Positions 21,719-32,098 of a stretch of DNA of 64,000 nt are shown here, piece by piece; the first letter of the stretch is position 1, and every line of letters starts with the position of its first letter. The notes beneath the pieces are model-generated. The model saw only the letters and a program-made list of their open reading frames with translations, did no database searches and was not told the origin of the DNA. Source of the stretch: Brevipalpus yothersi (lineage: Eukaryota > Arthropoda > Arachnida > Trombidiformes > Tenuipalpidae); NCBI GenBank assembly GCA_003956705.1, contig QZCP01000072.1, forward strand, positions 64,900-128,899. Direction: 5' to 3'. A program made the position numbers and the translations under genes.

Positions 21719-23047
21719 TCAGTTTAGATTTTGCTCAGTTACATTAGTTTGCTCAGCCGTTACTGGCTGAGGTTGGTTCACCTTGTACACAGGCTTGATG
21801 GTAGCTGATGATTTTGATCTTATAATAGAGAAAATATGAGAAATGAATGCCAAAATTACAATGACAAAGGAGGCGATAAAACAATTGTCAAAGAATACAT
21901 GATTCAATGGTGCCGGTATGGACATTTCAGTTTGCAAAGTCTTCGAGGCACACTCTTGATTCACATACGTTTTGAACACTTTTCGAACCAACTCAATTGC
22001 AATTCCACTTGATAGTCCACCTTTTTTCGTCTCAAGTCCCATCTCAAAAGATCGGGATATCCAGCTATCGATGTGATCTCGAAGTTTTCTGGGTAACCTC
22101 TTGTTTAAGAAAAAGCCTATGAGTGTTTTCTTCAGAGGAGGTGATAAGTATGGCAGATGTCTGTGGGACAAGTAGCGGAATATTGTGCATGAACAGGCCA
22201 TGAGAGCTGCAAAATCAAAATTGTTCACGATCAAAGCACATTTGCTTGTGAGGAAACATCTTCTGTGATTCCCTAGCTTCTGTACATTCATAGCAGCTGG
22301 AATAACAGAGTAGTCTCTGAATTCCTTCACCATCTTGGGACAATCTGAAATGTCCAGTACCATTCGTTCAGCATTGTAAGTATATGTGTCTTCAATAGTG
22401 TCAAGATGAATGAAAGAGCTCACTGATGTGCGCTCTGTGTGTAGGAACGATCCATAAAGTATCTGGATGAGCATCGCGGAAAGTATCAGAATAAAATATT
22501 CGAAAACATATGTTTTCTGTATTATCGTTGGTGTACTCTGACGTAACAGATATGAATACACAAGCCAAACAGAGGCCATGATATTTGAACGCTTTATGAA
22601 TACATGTGCCATGTGAAGCATAAGAAGGAGGCCAATCAAAATTGGAATCAAAAGATCCAATCTGATCTGTAAGAGAGCTGACTCAGGTCCTTCTGAAACC
22701 ACAGTTGACTTCAGCTTGGGAGATGAAGCCAATTTGCACCACTGATCATTGACAATTGGTGTTGCCGTTACATTCTCAGGCAAACCGTTCAACAGTAACA
22801 GAGAATTGAAGGCACCATCAGCTTTATCTTGTCCCATGAGAACCATCGCTTCTTCAGCCACATCACCGGTACTTATGAGATGCTTACTTGCACCGACCCA
22901 TGTGAGATTGAAATTTGAAGATATGTAAATGTTAGCCTCTTCCACCACCTTTTTCACATCTCCTACGAGCTCACCTTTTTCAGTGATTCTTCCTAATGGG
23001 TTCGAAGAGAGAGGGTAAACAAATCTGAAAATGAAAGTTTTGTACAT
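21719..23047 (-). CDS. Divergent ionotropic receptor, long-tailed subfamily
   Basis: A 442-residue member of the array family. I start at ATG 23047 (MYKTFIFRF) because the longer frame opens at a GTG ten codons earlier and the sister gene at 25421-26728 begins at the equivalent place. S1 has sequons N47 (NLTW) and NVT after LPE. M1 is PILIGLLLMLHMAHV, and the pore stretch is SVWLVYSYLLRQS. M3 reads LILSAMLIQILYGSFLHTERTS, and CX5C is CFLTSKC. After M4 there is a tail of about 36 residues, rich in Gln, Asn, Thr and Val, which is unusual for this family and could be cytosolic. Closest relatives are 25421-26728 and 34361-35650, which share SGIA and WISRSFEMGLETKKG (IYRSF in the latter). Confidence 0.75.
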   Translation of the reverse strand: MYKTFIFRFVYPLSSNPLGRITEKGELVGDVKKVVEEANIYISSNFNLTWVGASKHLISTGDVAEEAMVLMGQDKADGAFNSLLLLNGLPENVTATPIVNDQWCKLASSPKLKSTVVSEGPESALLQIRLDLLIPILIGLLLMLHMAHVFIKRSNIMASVWLVYSYLLRQSTPTIIQKTYVFEYFILILSAMLIQILYGSFLHTERTSVSSFIHLDTIEDTYTYNAERMVLDISDCPKMVKEFRDYSVIPAAMNVQKLGNHRRCFLTSKCALIVNNFDFAALMACSCTIFRYLSHRHLPYLSPPLKKTLIGFFLNKRLPRKLRDHIDSWISRSFEMGLETKKGGLSSGIAIELVRKVFKTYVNQECASKTLQTEMSIPAPLNHVFFDNCFIASFVIVILAFISHIFSIIRSKSSATIKPVYKVNQPQPVTAEQTNVTEQNLN

Positions 23048-23077
23048 ATCAATATTACGAAATGAGAAGAGTTTCAC

Positions 23078-24402
23078 AATTAATTTTCACTTTCAAAGTT
23101 TCGAAACAACAGTTTTGCACAACCGATTACTCAACTTGTAAGAATTAGAGATTTTCCTTCCAACAGATGTTGTATCAGCTGAATGCTGAGTGGGTCACCG
23201 AAAATACCATCATAGTCGATCAAAAATAAATATTTGATCAGTCATGGGTAAAATATTTTCCATAATTATCAAATATTTATCGAACATCCGGGAGCATACC
23301 TTCTCATGAGAAGCGTCAAAATTTTTCTCCACATAATGATCAATCGATAAATGTATTATGATGGTTAATCGATGGTCATTTTATTTGGGGTGATGATTGA
23401 TTTTTTCAAATATGACTCAGCTTTAGGATGGAATGAAATGAAGATAATAGTAAGGTACTAGGAATGTCGAATATAACTGAAATAGCTATTCACTATGGCT
23501 AAGCAAATATCTCATTAATTATACTATCGTATTAGTGAGTCGAAATGAAAATATTTATCTTTATTCAATGGATTGAACACTTCGTATTAGGATTCATGGA
23601 GAACATATGAGTGAGAAGTTCATGCATGATTATTGGTTATGAATTTGGACACAAATAAGAATCACTCTCTTCCGGAAGCATTACTTTCGGATACTGTTGA
23701 GCATCTCACTATTGAGGCTTTGCTTGCTAGTTTATCACGAGCGTGAGAATTATCCTTATAATAAAGTTCAAAATTATTCGATTGATAGAGAAGATAAATC
23801 ATTAACTGGAATCAGCTGTTTATTGGTTACTCATGCAGACAGGTTGATACAGTCTGAGAAAAACCATCCAGAATCGTTGTCCCAAACTGAAGCCATAGAA
23901 TTTTCATCCTAAAACGTGAGTAGATGAGATAAAAATTGACCAAATCCAATATAGCAGTTCTCCAGTCTTCCAGGGGGAATAATCTACCGGAAAGAATTGA
24001 TGTGTGATTTGTTTCTCCCTTAAACTTGACAATAGACATTTCTACTTTCTTTTAATGTTAATCTCAGAACTTAATTTGAGAGCTCTAAACCCAAATCTCA
24101 AATCTTTTTTTCTAACTCGCTGGTGTTCTTTTTTGTAAGTGTCCCTATATTCTGAAAAATGCTCGGAACCTCTACGCTGAAGATTTCAGGTCCTTCAAGA
24201 GGCTCGTCATTGCTCAGAGAAGGAGGATATAGCCGAAAAACTTGAAATTTTCTAATGATTCTAGGCAAAAAGCTGGGCTATATCCTAATTTAGATGAGTC
24301 AATCATTTTGATCACTAATTCTGAGCCAGGAGTGAATTTGTCATTCAATTTACCGTATAAGCTTCATGTGGCTCTTTATCCCGGTGACTAATTGATGAGA
24401 GC
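23078..24402. other. Upstream region of the 21719-23047 gene and non-coding DNA
   Basis: Bases 23100-23420 are conserved with 26760-27085 upstream of the sister gene and may carry its promoter. The rest has no supported feature. Confidence 0.45.
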
Positions 24403-24480
24403 GTCAGTGTTGAGGCAGATGGGGAGAGATTTGCGCTCAAGATTGGAAGTGATTGAGGGTTCGAATCCTGTTCTAAGCCC
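24403..24480 (+). repeat. tRNA-like fragment with perfect B box
   Basis: GGTTCGAATCC at 24458-24468 fits the RNA polymerase III B box exactly. CGCTCAAGATT upstream resembles the anticodon arm of a leucine tRNA (CAA). The acceptor stem does not pair, so this is a tRNA pseudogene or SINE piece rather than a functional tRNA. Confidence 0.35.
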
Positions 24481-25420
24481 GAAATATTGAGATCTATTAT
24501 TTAATGAAGTGAAGCAAAAAAGAAGAATGATAGTTAAGCGTTATAGCTTGATGAATGGAACTACCTGACGATATCAGAAACGAAGTTCATTGATCACCCA
24601 TAGCTCACTCGATCTATCATTCCAGTAAAAATAAAGCACATTCTGATAATAAATAGCAGGAAGAGCGACTAATTTAACTAATCTGGAATCACATTTATGT
24701 ATTATGAAACAGAAGTATGCTTTATAGGATATAAGAAGTATGATCAGTAATTTGTGAGTATGTGATCAATGCTGACATTCAAGGGCTCTAATAACGATGA
24801 TCATAGCATAAAATCTAGCGGAAGTGAATACAAATGGAAAATTTTGAAGATCTCAGAGACGTTACGGAAGAGATTGAATCAATATCAAGATTCTAATCGA
24901 AAGAGCGAGGTCATTAGATATCATTATCCCAGGGTATTAGAGTATGATAGCAATGTATTTGTTCAGCATTGTTCTCACCATCATTGGAATGCAGAAAGAT
25001 TATCTGATAAAATAGGCACTACTCACAGCTCAAACCTGAGCGAACCAGAGACAAACCAGCATACGCGACAGTTGATAAAACTTGATGACAGGAAGCTTGT
25101 TTCAATCGAAACTACTATCGTCTCAAAGACTAGTATGATTAGAACTCGATCGAAAAGGTTGAGAATGTAATGTCAGATCGAAGCATGATGTGGCATGATA
25201 TCGTAACAAACTTCCTTGAATGCGAAGGATATATCAAGTTAATTGATGAGGTGTGGATGACTTGAGGAAATTAAAAGAATATCATGGTCATTTATTGTGC
25301 TTCAGCTTATCTTTCAATGCATCTCAAAAGATGTGAAATAACATTTCGAGAAAGATTCACTTGAATTGAGGCTAGAGTTGAAGAGCCGTTTCAGTTCAGA
25401 TTTTGATCAGGTACTCTGAC
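24481..25420. other. Non-coding downstream flank of the 25421-26728 gene
   Basis: Parts (from about 24830) are homologous to 21290-21660. A 133-codon open frame at 24769-25170 is not preserved in that partner copy and is taken as chance. Confidence 0.5.
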
Positions 25421-26728
25421 TCACTCAATTCTTACTGAATCAGGCTCGCTCATTCTATCCACAGGCTGGGTATTGGGTGATAATTTCGATCTTATGATAG
25501 AGAAAATATGAGAAATGAGCGCCAAAATTACAATGACAAAGAAAGCGGTAAAACAATTGCCGAAGAAAACACGATTCAATGGTGCTGGTATGGACATTCC
25601 AGCTTGCACCATTTTTGAGTAACATTCTTCATTAACATTCATGTGGAACACTTTTCCAATGCACCTGATCGCAATTCCACTTGACATTGCACCTTTCTTC
25701 GTCTCAAGTCCCATCTCAAATGATCGAGATATCCAGCTATCTATATGATCTCGAAGTTTTCTGGGTAACCTCTTGTTTAAGAAAAAGCCTATCAGTGATC
25801 TTCCCAAAGCGGGTGATAAGTATGGTAGATGAGTGTGGGAATAGCGGCTGAATATTGTACAGGAACTGGCCATCAGAGCTGCGAAATCAAAATTGTTCAC
25901 GATGCAAGCACATTTACTGGTTTGAATACATCTTTTATGATTCCCTAGCTTTACTGCATTGGCAGCTGCTGGGATCACAAGGTAATCTTTAAATCCTTTG
26001 ACCATCTTGGAACAATCTGATATGTCCAGTACTAATCTTTCAGCATTGTGAGTGTATGTGTCTTCGATAGTATCAAGATGAATGAAAGAGTTGATCGATG
26101 TACGCTCTGTGTGCAAAAATGATCCATACAGTATCTGAATGAGCATCGCAGAAAGTATCAGAACAAAGTATTCGAAGAGAAATGTTTTTCGTAGGATTGT
26201 TGGGACACTTTGGCGTACCATATATGCATAGACAAGCCAAACAGAGACCATAACATTTGAGTGCTCAATGATAACATGTGCCAGGTAGAGCATGAGAAGA
26301 ATACCAATCAGAATTGGAATCAGAAAGTCCAATCGGATCTGTAAAAAGGCTGACTCAGGACCTCCGGAAACCACAGTCGATTCTATTTTGGGAGATGAAA
26401 TCAATTTACACCAATGATCATTGACAGTTGGAGCTGCTGTAACATTTTCAGGCAAGCCTTCCAATAGGTTCAGGGAATTGAAGGCACCATCAGCCTTGTC
26501 TTGTCCTATGCGAACCATCGCTTCATCAGCTATGTCACCAGTATTTATCAAATGTTTATTGGCACCAACCCATGTTAGATTGAAATTTGAAAATAAGTAA
26601 ATAACGGCCTCTTCAACCACTTCTTTTATATCCCCTCCAAGCTCTCCTCTCTCTGTGACAAATCCCAATGAGTTTGGAGAGAGAGGATAAACAAATCTGA
26701 AAGTGAGGGTCTTGTACCGAGAAGGCAT
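25421..26728 (-). CDS. Divergent ionotropic receptor, long-tailed subfamily
   Basis: 435 residues from ATG 26728 (MPSRYKTLTFRF). It is close to the 21719-23047 product throughout S1, M1 and M3 (SAMLIQILYGSFLHTERTS). Differences concentrate in the S2 segment before CX5C (here CIQTSKC) and in the tail, which is about 25 residues with several acidic positions. Sequons are NLTW and NVT in S1. The third sequon seen in many family members (HNLT) is HNAE here. IGKVFHMNVNEEC precedes M4. Its promoter block is shared with the sister gene, so the two are likely co-regulated or share an expression pattern. Confidence 0.75.
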   Translation of the reverse strand: MPSRYKTLTFRFVYPLSPNSLGFVTERGELGGDIKEVVEEAVIYLFSNFNLTWVGANKHLINTGDIADEAMVRIGQDKADGAFNSLNLLEGLPENVTAAPTVNDHWCKLISSPKIESTVVSGGPESAFLQIRLDFLIPILIGILLMLYLAHVIIEHSNVMVSVWLVYAYMVRQSVPTILRKTFLFEYFVLILSAMLIQILYGSFLHTERTSINSFIHLDTIEDTYTHNAERLVLDISDCSKMVKGFKDYLVIPAAANAVKLGNHKRCIQTSKCACIVNNFDFAALMASSCTIFSRYSHTHLPYLSPALGRSLIGFFLNKRLPRKLRDHIDSWISRSFEMGLETKKGAMSSGIAIRCIGKVFHMNVNEECYSKMVQAGMSIPAPLNRVFFGNCFTAFFVIVILALISHIFSIIRSKLSPNTQPVDRMSEPDSVRIE

Positions 26729-27881
26729 TCCAATATCACAGAGTTTTGTAGGTTCTCACTTATAAGATTTTAAAATAAGAATTCTGCAAAACTGACTGCT
26801 CATTTTTGTTGAATTGAAATATTTGGCTCTAAAAATACACTATCAAATGAATATTGAGTGGGTCACATAAATGTCACCATGGTCAATCGAAGACACCTAT
26901 TCAATCAGTAGTATGTAGAATTTTTTTCCTTTCCAATTATTAAATATTTATTTAATGCCTTGGGGCATCTCCTCTGATGAAATACGTCTAAATTTTTCCT
27001 ACATAATGATTAATCGATAGATGTATTATGATAGTTGAAGATCAATGATCATTTCATTTCCATGTAATGATTGATCTTTCCACCCAAAACTTAGTTTGAG
27101 AAGCCAAATGAATATAACTAATAAAATAGAGAGAATCAAATTGAATGCATCTGAAATTATTATTTATTGTAACAAACATCTGGCAAATTATGTTGAGGTG
27201 ATGACAGAGTACAAAATTATCGTTATTCAGTGAGATAGAATGCTTCGTGCACTGAATTCTTGGATAACAATAGCCCACAAAGTACGGTACTTGGTCATGG
27301 TCTTGGGTTTGAGCAATCTTTTCCTAAAAAAATAATATTAAGATAATGGTACCTGTCTTGAAATTATGAGCTTTTGTGCAAACTCTCAAAAAAACTACTC
27401 ATGAAGCACAATTCGGAACCAATAGATGATTCGAGGTGAAAGGTCACGTTTCTGCCAATAATTAATTGCCCCCATCTTTATAAGCTACTTTTGTAAGCCG
27501 ATCGATTCAGTATGGCAAATATCGATCGTGAGTGAAAGCATCCAAAATTAGAGATCTAGGAGATCGATGCTAAACTTCTATGTTACCTAAGGTTGAGAGA
27601 GAAACATCGGCATATCCAGCGAACGCTATAGCAATTCTTCAGTTGTAGAGATTATCTGGCAAGAAAATCGGTTTGAGATTAGCTTCTCACTGAAATACTG
27701 GAAGAGAAAGATTTTCACCTCAAGTTGAGGGCCGAGATTGAGATATTGACAAATTGAGATAGAATTTTGAGCAGAGATGATGAAGCTCCGGAGACTTCCA
27801 TGAAACCAGTGCCCAATCTATGAAATCATGGAATCAATTTTTGTTATCAAATCGAGTTGATCTAATGTCTCCATGATCACT
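26729..27881. other. Intergenic, upstream of the 25421-26728 gene
   Basis: Bases 26760-27085 match the upstream region of the sister gene. The rest shows no gene or repeat I can support. Confidence 0.45.
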
Positions 27882-29099
27882 TCATCTATTCCATTGGAAG
27901 TAAATATGGATGACTATTGCACTCATAAAAATCGAGAGATTCAGAATGAAACAGTTTTTGAAAAATTTTTCATTCAACGCAGCTGGAGTTGAGAAGCTAT
28001 TCCGCATTTCTTTCGAATAGCATTCTTCATTCAAATCAGCTTGCAAGATTTGCTTGACCGTTGTAGTGGCCACATATTTGGACAAGAAACCTTTCTTCTC
28101 TTCTAGTCCCATCTCAAACGATCGCTGAATGTATCCATTTATTCGATCTCGTTGGGTTTTGGGAATCCTTTCATTCAAAAAATAGCCACCAAGAATCCGG
28201 CGCAGGGGGCGAGATAAGTAGGGTGGATTTGGTAATACTCTATCAGGATACACAGTGCAGGCTATTGACATTGCTATTTTTAAGTCCAAAGAATTGAAAA
28301 GTGAGGCACATTTTCCAGTAGCTATACACCAGGTGAGATCTTGATATTCTGCAGTTTCACCGATAATTGGAAGAACTTGATATTTATGATCACCTCCAAC
28401 CAATTTTGGACAGGACGAAATACTAAAAACAAATGTGGTTACATTATACTTGTCAACATCGGCAAATGATTCGATTTTGACAAACTTGCTGATTGAAGTT
28501 CTCTCTGTGTGCAAAAATGAACCGAACAATGTCTGGATAAGGAACGCTGAGAATAATAACACCAAAAAAGGTGACTTCCTCAGAATAAAGTGAACCTTTT
28601 GGCGTAATAGATTAGCATAGAGCAACCAAACAGAACTGATGACACTGTATTTACCATCAATCACTTGAGCCAAATAGATCATGAAAAATAATCCGATAAG
28701 AATTAGCGAGAGATATTCCATATTGGTTTGCAGTAGAGCTGATTCTGGTCCATCTTGAAGTACTTCGGAATGAACCACAGGAGAAGATCCTAGTTTGCAT
28801 GTGGATTCGAGAGTAGTCTGTATTACAGTTACGTTCTCTGGCAATCCATCATTCAGTGGAAATGCACAGAATACTCCGTCAGCTTCATTATGACTGATCA
28901 TATTTACACCTCTGCTTGCTATGTCATCGGAAGTTTTGGAATTTTCATCAGGATGAACCCAGGTGAGATTCATTTTCGCAAAGAAGTATCTGAAGGCTTC
29001 CTGAGCAACTGGTTGTACTAGCCCTTCGAGCTGACCTTTCTTATTGATCCTCAAAATCCGACTTTGGGGAAAATTCATTGCTAACCTGAAATTTGGCAT
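27882..29099 (-). CDS. Divergent ionotropic receptor, short-linker subfamily
   Basis: 405 residues from ATG 29099 (MPNFRL); the longer frame begins at TTG four codons upstream and is not preferred. This gene, 30238-31452 and the broken 32099-33309 copy share a three-residue shortening between the pore loop and M3 (RKSPFLVLLFSAFL here). S1 has NLTW and NVT, and a third sequon (NVT in KYNVTTF) is kept in S2. M3 ends FGSFLHTERTS, CX5C is CIATGKC, and SFEMGLEEKKG and NEECYSK are present. It ends only four residues after M4 (IYFQWNR). The next gene downstream of it on the same strand is 25421-26728. Confidence 0.75.
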   Translation of the reverse strand: MPNFRLAMNFPQSRILRINKKGQLEGLVQPVAQEAFRYFFAKMNLTWVHPDENSKTSDDIASRGVNMISHNEADGVFCAFPLNDGLPENVTVIQTTLESTCKLGSSPVVHSEVLQDGPESALLQTNMEYLSLILIGLFFMIYLAQVIDGKYSVISSVWLLYANLLRQKVHFILRKSPFLVLLFSAFLIQTLFGSFLHTERTSISKFVKIESFADVDKYNVTTFVFSISSCPKLVGGDHKYQVLPIIGETAEYQDLTWCIATGKCASLFNSLDLKIAMSIACTVYPDRVLPNPPYLSRPLRRILGGYFLNERIPKTQRDRINGYIQRSFEMGLEEKKGFLSKYVATTTVKQILQADLNEECYSKEMRNSFSTPAALNEKFFKNCFILNLSIFMSAIVIHIYFQWNR

Positions 29100-29111
29100 T
29101 TTCAATATCAA

Positions 29112-30237
29112 ATGTCCACTTGATCAATCAGAAATTCGTATATTTTACATCTAAGACATCGTATGTACAAGGGCCACTGAATTGGGATGACTGAGATGGA
29201 TTCCTTCAATTATGACGACACTACTGATGGTTTTTATTCAGCTCCAGTTCGAATTGTTGCTTTCCAAATGGAGCGATGAGTATCTACGACTCTTGATTTT
29301 TTGATCATAAATATCTAATACAGCGAAATTCTTTGAACTCTTGGACTCAATCTCTTTTTGTTGTTCCTGAAAATAAGAAAAAAGGTTATTAGATTGATTT
29401 CTAAAAGATCGATGTCAAGATATGGTGTTAAATGCTAAACTGATTCATCTATTCAGAATGAATATCGAAACATGCGAAAATTTTTCAATTTTCCTCCATT
29501 TTATGAATTAACTTTGGATCTATTCCAAGCATTTTTCTTTTAGTAAGGGGCTAACCCTTGATATTCTTGAGATATATCCAGCCAATAATAGTTCTTATCA
29601 TTCTAATCTGATCAATCATATGTATTCAAAAAGAAAAAAATCTATAATTTAAGCTGAACTTACATTATTCGTGAATGATTACCGACAAATAGACATGATC
29701 AAGAAGGCAATCTAAATTTTTTGAAGTTTCCAAATGTCACAGTCATATTGAATGAACTTAGAATTTGTTCGCCGTGGAATTTTGGCTTTAGAGGACATGT
29801 TTCGATATCATTGCATCACAGGAAATCTTGACCTGCCACGAATCATTCAAAAACGTTTCACATTTCACGATCACAATCGATTAATTTTGCATGATGAGTT
29901 GCTCAGAATAAATCATATCATCACATGAGTAATTGAATGGACTGAATTGGACCTTACAAATACTGATCAAAGTCATCATTTTGTGAGTGGAGAAGGGAAA
30001 AAATGGTATATGGATCGATATAACGGTTGGAATCGAAAAGAATAAGCGAAAAAAGGACTATTTATCAGCAACTAATGTATCATATTGATATAATAGGTCA
30101 ATATTGGTAATAGAGGTAAATAAAGTATGTGTTTACAGCTTTTGGCCTGATTATTGATTGGATCATTAGGGATAGTTCAACGTCAATCGGTATGGAGAAC
30201 TCTGACCCTCATCAGAGAGGTATGAGTCCAGTTGGAG
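29112..30237. other. Intergenic
   Basis: No coding or RNA feature is supported. This interval carries the promoter of the 27882-29099 gene by position only. Confidence 0.45.
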
Positions 30238-31452
30238 TCAATTCCACAGGCTGTATATGTGTATGAAACATGACACTAGGATAACCAATAAATACAGAAT
30301 GAAACAATTTTTGAAGAATTCGTTACTTAATGCAACTGGAGATGAAAAGCTATTTCGAATTTTTTCAGAGAAGCATTCCTCATTTGTATCCATTTGAGTG
30401 ATTTGCTTGATGATTCTTATCCCAAAATCTTTCGATATTAAACCTTTTTTCTGCTCTAAGCCCATCTCGAATGATCTTTGTATGTATCCATCAATTCGAT
30501 TCCTTTGATTCTGGGGGACTCTCTTGTTGAAAAAAAGTCCACCAAGACTTCTACTGAGAGAAGGCGAGAAATATATTGTATTCTCAAAAGATCCCTGAAG
30601 CTTTACTGAACATGATATGGATAGAAATAAGTTGAGGTCCAAGCTATTCATCAATGAAGCACATTTTCCCGAGCCTCCACACCAAGACAAACTATCGCCT
30701 GAAGCGGATTCAGCATTAATAGGCACGACTTGAAAGCTATAATTCCCTCCAATTAATTTTGGACATGATGAAATTGCTAATACAAATGCAGCCAAATCAT
30801 TTTTCTGTACATCTGATAGCGAATCGATTCGAACGAACTTTTTGAATGAGGTTCTCTCTGTGTGTAGAAAGGAGCTGAACAGTATCTGTATAAAGAATAC
30901 AGATAAGATCAGCACACAAATTGGTAATTTTTGCGAAATTTTTCGAATATTTTGACGGAATAGCCTAGTGTAGAGAACCCAAAGTGAATTGGCAATACCA
31001 TGCATACCACCTGTTGCTTGAGCCATATGAATCATAAAAAACAACCCAATGAATACAAATGAGAGGAACATCGTGTCAATCTGCTTCAATGCTGATTCTG
31101 GTCCATCTTGGACCACTACTGAGCTCACAACAGGTGATGATACCAATTTACATATTTCTTCCAGAATAACCTGTGAGGCTGTCACATTCTTAGGTAGTCC
31201 GTCATTGAAAGGTAAAACACTAAAAACTCCATCGGCCTCATCAAGTGATAGCATTTCGACTCCTCTGATGGCTATTTCACTTGTTGTTACCAGGTCTTTA
31301 TCTGGAGGAATCCAGCTCAGATTCAATTTTGAGTAGAGATAGATGAAGGCCTCTCGCATCACTGGCTCTATGGGCCCTTCAAGCTCACCTTCTTCACTGA
31401 CCTGCAGAATTTGGCTCTCAGCGAGATGAAGTGCTTGCCTGAATTTTGGCAT
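30238..31452 (-). CDS. Divergent ionotropic receptor, short-linker subfamily
   Basis: 404 residues from ATG 31452 (MPKFRQ); a TTG two codons earlier opens the longest frame. S1 keeps NLSW and NVT sequons and ADGVFS. M1 is SFVFIGLFFMIHMAQ. The pore stretch SLWVLYTRLFRQN is followed by the shortened linker (QKLPICVLILSVFF). M3 ends FSSFLHTERTS. In S2, HNLT is replaced by KNDLA, CX5C is CGGSGKC, and the usual NPPYLSP is NTIYFSP. SFEMGLEQKKG and EECFSE precede M4, and the protein stops right after M4. It is the nearest relative of 27882-29099, about 1.1 kb away on the same strand. Confidence 0.75.
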   Translation of the reverse strand: MPKFRQALHLAESQILQVSEEGELEGPIEPVMREAFIYLYSKLNLSWIPPDKDLVTTSEIAIRGVEMLSLDEADGVFSVLPFNDGLPKNVTASQVILEEICKLVSSPVVSSVVVQDGPESALKQIDTMFLSFVFIGLFFMIHMAQATGGMHGIANSLWVLYTRLFRQNIRKISQKLPICVLILSVFFIQILFSSFLHTERTSFKKFVRIDSLSDVQKNDLAAFVLAISSCPKLIGGNYSFQVVPINAESASGDSLSWCGGSGKCASLMNSLDLNLFLSISCSVKLQGSFENTIYFSPSLSRSLGGLFFNKRVPQNQRNRIDGYIQRSFEMGLEQKKGLISKDFGIRIIKQITQMDTNEECFSEKIRNSFSSPVALSNEFFKNCFILYLLVILVSCFIHIYSLWN

Positions 31453-31458
31453 TCTCAA

Positions 31459-32098
31459 GAATGATGAACCCGTTCACCTTATAACTGGAGAGGGAGTTCT
31501 CACAAGCAAATTCCCAAAAATTCTCAGATATTCACTAGCTAAACGAGTTCAGTTAACTAAAAAAGCTTAGTCTGTCTAGAAAGAGACAAATTCTTCTTAT
31601 ACTGACTCTTAATTACACCCTCATTTTCATTATGTAACACACAAGCCTCACACATTTACACATTTATATCTTACTCGAATCTTAATTTTAGCAATATCTT
31701 CTTTTCATCGGTTTTAAGAAAACTTTCATCACTTACCAGTTTTCATCTTTCACACTTATCTTCTAGTTTTATTTCATATTCGGTTCAACTTTAATTGCTC
31801 TAATCATATGAATGAATTTGGAATATCGATTTTGGGTATTTATTTTCATTGTTTGTTTGTTCACTTTATTACTGTTCTTAGTGTTAATTGTTTTCGAATA
31901 CATGTATATTCATCATGCTCTAATTGTTATCATAGTTCAAGATGGCTATTACAGGAAACTTGATTCTTCTCAAGATATATTGATGTACTTTGAGCAATTT
32001 ATTTTTTAATAAGATGAAATGGCCAGAAGAAAAATGATCCAATCGTTCATGAAACAGTTTACGCTCTAATTATGAGTGTAAATTATATCCAAGGACTA
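31459..32098. other. Intergenic
   Basis: AT-rich, no supported gene. A 65-codon open frame at 31812-32009 is hydrophobic by composition only. Confidence 0.45.

Larger units (their letters stand above)
21139..23420 (-). repeat. Tandem duplication unit, copy 1 (receptor gene plus flanks)
   Basis: This segment matches 24403-27085 over the receptor gene, about 330 bases of its upstream DNA and parts of its downstream DNA (for example 21331-21360 against 24866-24895). The shared upstream block includes AGTGGGTCAC and AATGATnAATCGATAnATGT elements. Confidence 0.7.
24403..27085 (-). repeat. Tandem duplication unit, copy 2 (receptor gene plus flanks)
   Basis: Partner of 21139-23420, in the same orientation. 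Both flanks of the gene are recognisably shared, so the event duplicated a block of roughly 2.3-2.7 kb and not just the coding sequence. Confidence 0.7.

Noticed and set aside
24403..24480. Functional tRNA-Leu gene
   Set aside because: The B box is perfect, but the acceptor and D-arm pairings are missing.
24769..25170. 133-codon open frame
   Set aside because: The homologous segment at 21290-21660 does not preserve the frame, there is no domain, and it lies in duplicated non-coding flank.
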